A stretch of 64,000 nucleotides of DNA, taken from positions 143,097 through 207,096 of the forward strand of contig NZ_LNUV01000002.1 of assembly GCF_001512285.1 (NCBI RefSeq). Reading direction: 5' to 3'. This DNA is from Arthrobacter sp. EpRS71. GTDB lineage: Bacteria; Actinomycetota; Actinomycetes; Actinomycetales; Micrococcaceae. Each line of letters starts with the position of its first letter. The stretch's first letter is position 1. Positions 62,414 to 64,000 of this stretch are shown piece by piece. Position numbers and translations under genes: made by a program. The notes under the pieces were generated by a model. It was not told the origin of the DNA, made no database searches, and saw only the letters and a program-made list of their open reading frames with translations.

Positions 62414-64000
62414 ATGACTACAGAGAGCCTTCCTGGCGGGCCTGCACCCCAGCGGCTGGTCGTCGTCGGAAGCGGCATAGCGGGACTGTACTCAGCCCTG
62501 CTGGCCGCCGAAGCCGGCGCGGAAGTGGTGCTGTTGACCAAAGGCGCACTCGCGGACAGCAACACCTACTACGCCCAAGGCGGGATCTCCGCCGTGTTGG
62601 ACGATCCAGCCCCCGGCGATACCGTGGCAGCCCACATCGCGGACACGCTCAAAGCCGGGGCCGGCCACTGCAACGAAGAAGCGGTACGGGTGTTGTGCAC
62701 CGAGGCACGTTTGGACATCGCAGGGCTGGGGCGTTTCGGCGTCCGCTTCGACCTCGACGTCGACGGTGATCCCGCGCTGGGCCTGGAAGCCGCCCACTCG
62801 GCTCCCCGCATCCTGCACGCAGGCGGCGACGCCACAGGAGCCGGGGTGGCGGCCGCGCTGATCAGGACAGTCCTGGACTTCCAAGCCGCAGGAAAGATCC
62901 AAGTGATCGGGCACGCCCACGTCACGTCGCTCTCCCTGGGCGGCGAGCAGGGTGGCCGTGTGGTGGGGGCCAATTTCCTTCACGACGGGCGGCACCACGG
63001 CGTCCACGGTGACTCCGTCCTGCTCGCCACCGGCGGAGCCGGACAACTCTTCGCGCAAACCACCAATCCCGCCGTGGCAACAGCAGATGGCTTGGCGCTC
63101 GCATGGCGTGCGGGTGCCGCCGTCGCCGACCTTGAGTTCTTCCAATTCCACCCCACCTGCATGGTGCTTCCTGAGGAAGCCCGAGAAGCCGAGGGCAACA
63201 ATGACCCCCTGCTCATCTCCGAAGCAGTGCGGGGCGAAGGCGCCATCCTGGTAGACGCCACCGGTCACCGCTTCATGCCCGACTACCACCCGGATGCCGA
63301 ACTCGCACCCCGGGACGTCGTCTCCCGCACCATCGCCCTGCACCTGGCAAAACTCGGGGACCCCAACGGCCACGTATTCCTCGACGCCACCGTGATCGAA
63401 GGACAGCGGGGCTGCGGCTTCCTGGCCAAGCGATTCCCCACCCTCAGCAAACGCACCCGCCAAGCCGGAGTTGACTGGACAACAGAGCTCGTCCCCGTGG
63501 CACCCGCGGCCCACTACTGGATGGGCGGCGTGGTGACCGACCTCCACGGCCGCACCTCCGTTCCCGGGCTCCTGGCTGCCGGGGAAGTGGCCTGTACCGG
63601 GGTGCAAGGCGCCAACCGCTTGGCGAGCAACTCCCTCCTCGAAGGCCTCGTGTTCGGGCGGCGGGCTGTGGAAGCGTTCCTGGGTTCGTCGGGTGCGTCG
63701 CCAGCCGGAGTCCCTCTGCGTGCTAACTCGGCCGCGGGCGGCGGCGCCACAGGCCCCTTGGCGCCTGCGCTCGCGCCTCGTACCGGCAATCGCCTCGCAA
63801 GCTCGGCGGCCGGTTCGGGCCCTCACGCGACAACGGCGCTGTCGGGGCCTCCGGCGCCGCTGGAAGAGGAGTTGTCGACTAATCCGGGCGGTTGGGCGTT
63901 GGTGTTGGATCCGGTGCCTGCTCCTGTTGCCTGGGAGTTTGACTCTTTGCCGGGGCCGGGGGCTCGGGAGGCATCTTTTGCGGAGGCGGGGATGTTTTCG
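62414..64000 (+). CDS. nadB: L-aspartate oxidase, 3' end beyond window
   Basis: 529 codons visible, open at the window end. FAD site VVVGSGIAGLYSAL near 18, the active-site HxxPT-like FQFHPTCMVL near 240, GEGAILVDATGHRFM, and GGVVTDLHGRTSVPGLLAAGEVACTGVQGANRLASNS-type region near 370-405. After FGRRAVEAFLG (near 422) come about 100 residues that are Ala/Gly/Pro-rich and not typical, and the expected MWxxxGV motif has not yet appeared at the window end. Follows nadA by 70 bp. Converts aspartate to iminoaspartate. Confidence 0.92.
   Translation, partial: MTTESLPGGPAPQRLVVVGSGIAGLYSALLAAEAGAEVVLLTKGALADSNTYYAQGGISAVLDDPAPGDTVAAHIADTLKAGAGHCNEEAVRVLCTEARLDIAGLGRFGVRFDLDVDGDPALGLEAAHSAPRILHAGGDATGAGVAAALIRTVLDFQAAGKIQVIGHAHVTSLSLGGEQGGRVVGANFLHDGRHHGVHGDSVLLATGGAGQLFAQTTNPAVATADGLALAWRAGAAVADLEFFQFHPTCMVLPEEAREAEGNNDPLLISEAVRGEGAILVDATGHRFMPDYHPDAELAPRDVVSRTIALHLAKLGDPNGHVFLDATVIEGQRGCGFLAKRFPTLSKRTRQAGVDWTTELVPVAPAAHYWMGGVVTDLHGRTSVPGLLAAGEVACTGVQGANRLASNSLLEGLVFGRRAVEAFLGSSGASPAGVPLRANSAAGGGATGPLAPALAPRTGNRLASSAAGSGPHATTALSGPPAPLEEELSTNPGGWALVLDPVPAPVAWEFDSLPGPGAREASFAEAGMFS
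63686..63850 (+). other. Palindrome-rich, low-complexity in-frame insertion in nadB
   Basis: A segment of roughly 165 bp, after codon 423, encodes a Gly/Ala/Pro/Ser-rich stretch absent from normal NadB. It contains inverted pairs GGCGCCA/TGGCGCC (63743-63749, 63759-63765) and CGACA/TGTCG (63828-63844). The frame stays open. It looks like a small repeat element read in frame; relation to other copies in the genome cannot be seen here. Confidence 0.5.

Noticed and set aside
62492..63826. Minus-strand open frame opposite nadB (444 codons)
   Set aside because: Overlaps the well-supported FAD domain of nadB and has no family motif.

Overview
The window is high-GC chromosomal DNA, most likely from a Micrococcaceae actinobacterium of the Arthrobacter/Paenarthrobacter type. 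The evidence is gene content and order. There is an atpI-atpB-E-F-H-A-G-D-C operon with a separate, long delta subunit. NucS has a clamp-binding tail, and there are DUF2550, DUF2017 and DUF3039 proteins and an NrtR-nadA-nadB cluster. The order wecA - small membrane protein - atp operon - DUF2550 ... nucS ... thioredoxin/TPR protein ... pncB/clpS - DUF2017 ... murI - MBL hydrolase - rph - rdgB parallels Mycobacterium tuberculosis Rv1302 to Rv1341 in broken form. I see no tRNA or rRNA gene, insertion sequence, prophage or CRISPR array. No stretch longer than about 260 bp lacks a gene.

Layout. 0-9.8 kb: lipid-linked sugar transferase, F1Fo ATP synthase and DUF2550. 9.8-13.6 kb: a membrane-anchored esterase overlapping a fusion of a degenerate rhomboid-like membrane domain with an aminoacyl-lipid synthase domain. 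13.7-18.8 kb: cold-shock protein, nagA, nucS, a small zinc-binding protein, an alpha/beta hydrolase and an AI-2E-type transporter. 19-26.3 kb: an uncharacterised envelope protein, a thioredoxin-TPR protein, an old yellow enzyme, an ABC exporter pair and nagB. 26.3-30.5 kb: DUF3039 with a DEAD/DEAH helicase, then NAD salvage (pncA, pncB). 30.6-35.8 kb: the clpS-DUF2017-murI-PDE-rph-rdgB cluster and dedA. 35.9-37.9 kb: a YtrA-type regulator with its own ABC system. 38-42.6 kb: an exonuclease-BRCT protein, an ADP-ribosylglycohydrolase, two DUF202 proteins and an aquaporin-family channel. 42.7-46.9 kb: sbcCD. 47-54.7 kb: three transporters with AraC and IclR regulators, a phosphoribosyltransferase and a MarR-like protein. 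54.8-58 kb: a 2-oxoacid dehydrogenase operon with an unusual split E2. 58-60.2 kb: an amino-acid permease and a divergent Lrp regulator. 60.2 kb to the end: the NrtR-nadA-nadB de novo NAD operon, running off the window.

Working together: de novo NAD synthesis (nadA, nadB under NrtR) and salvage (pncA, pncB) are both present. nagA and nagB would feed amino-sugar phosphates into glycolysis. NucS, SbcCD, the exonuclease-BRCT protein and RdgB form a genome-maintenance set. The ABC, MFS and APC transporters each sit beside a regulator and a palindromic operator candidate.

The most interesting points are five. (1) The 2-oxoacid dehydrogenase operon has a free-standing lipoyl domain plus a separate alpha/beta hydrolase in place of a normal E2. 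(2) The pseudo-rhomboid/aminoacyl-lipid synthase is coupled to an extracytoplasmic esterase. (3) A four-codon leader ORF with a very strong ribosome site sits in a hairpin before an MFS gene. (4) A palindrome-rich insertion lies in frame in nadB. (5) Several clear palindromic operators can be read directly from the sequence.
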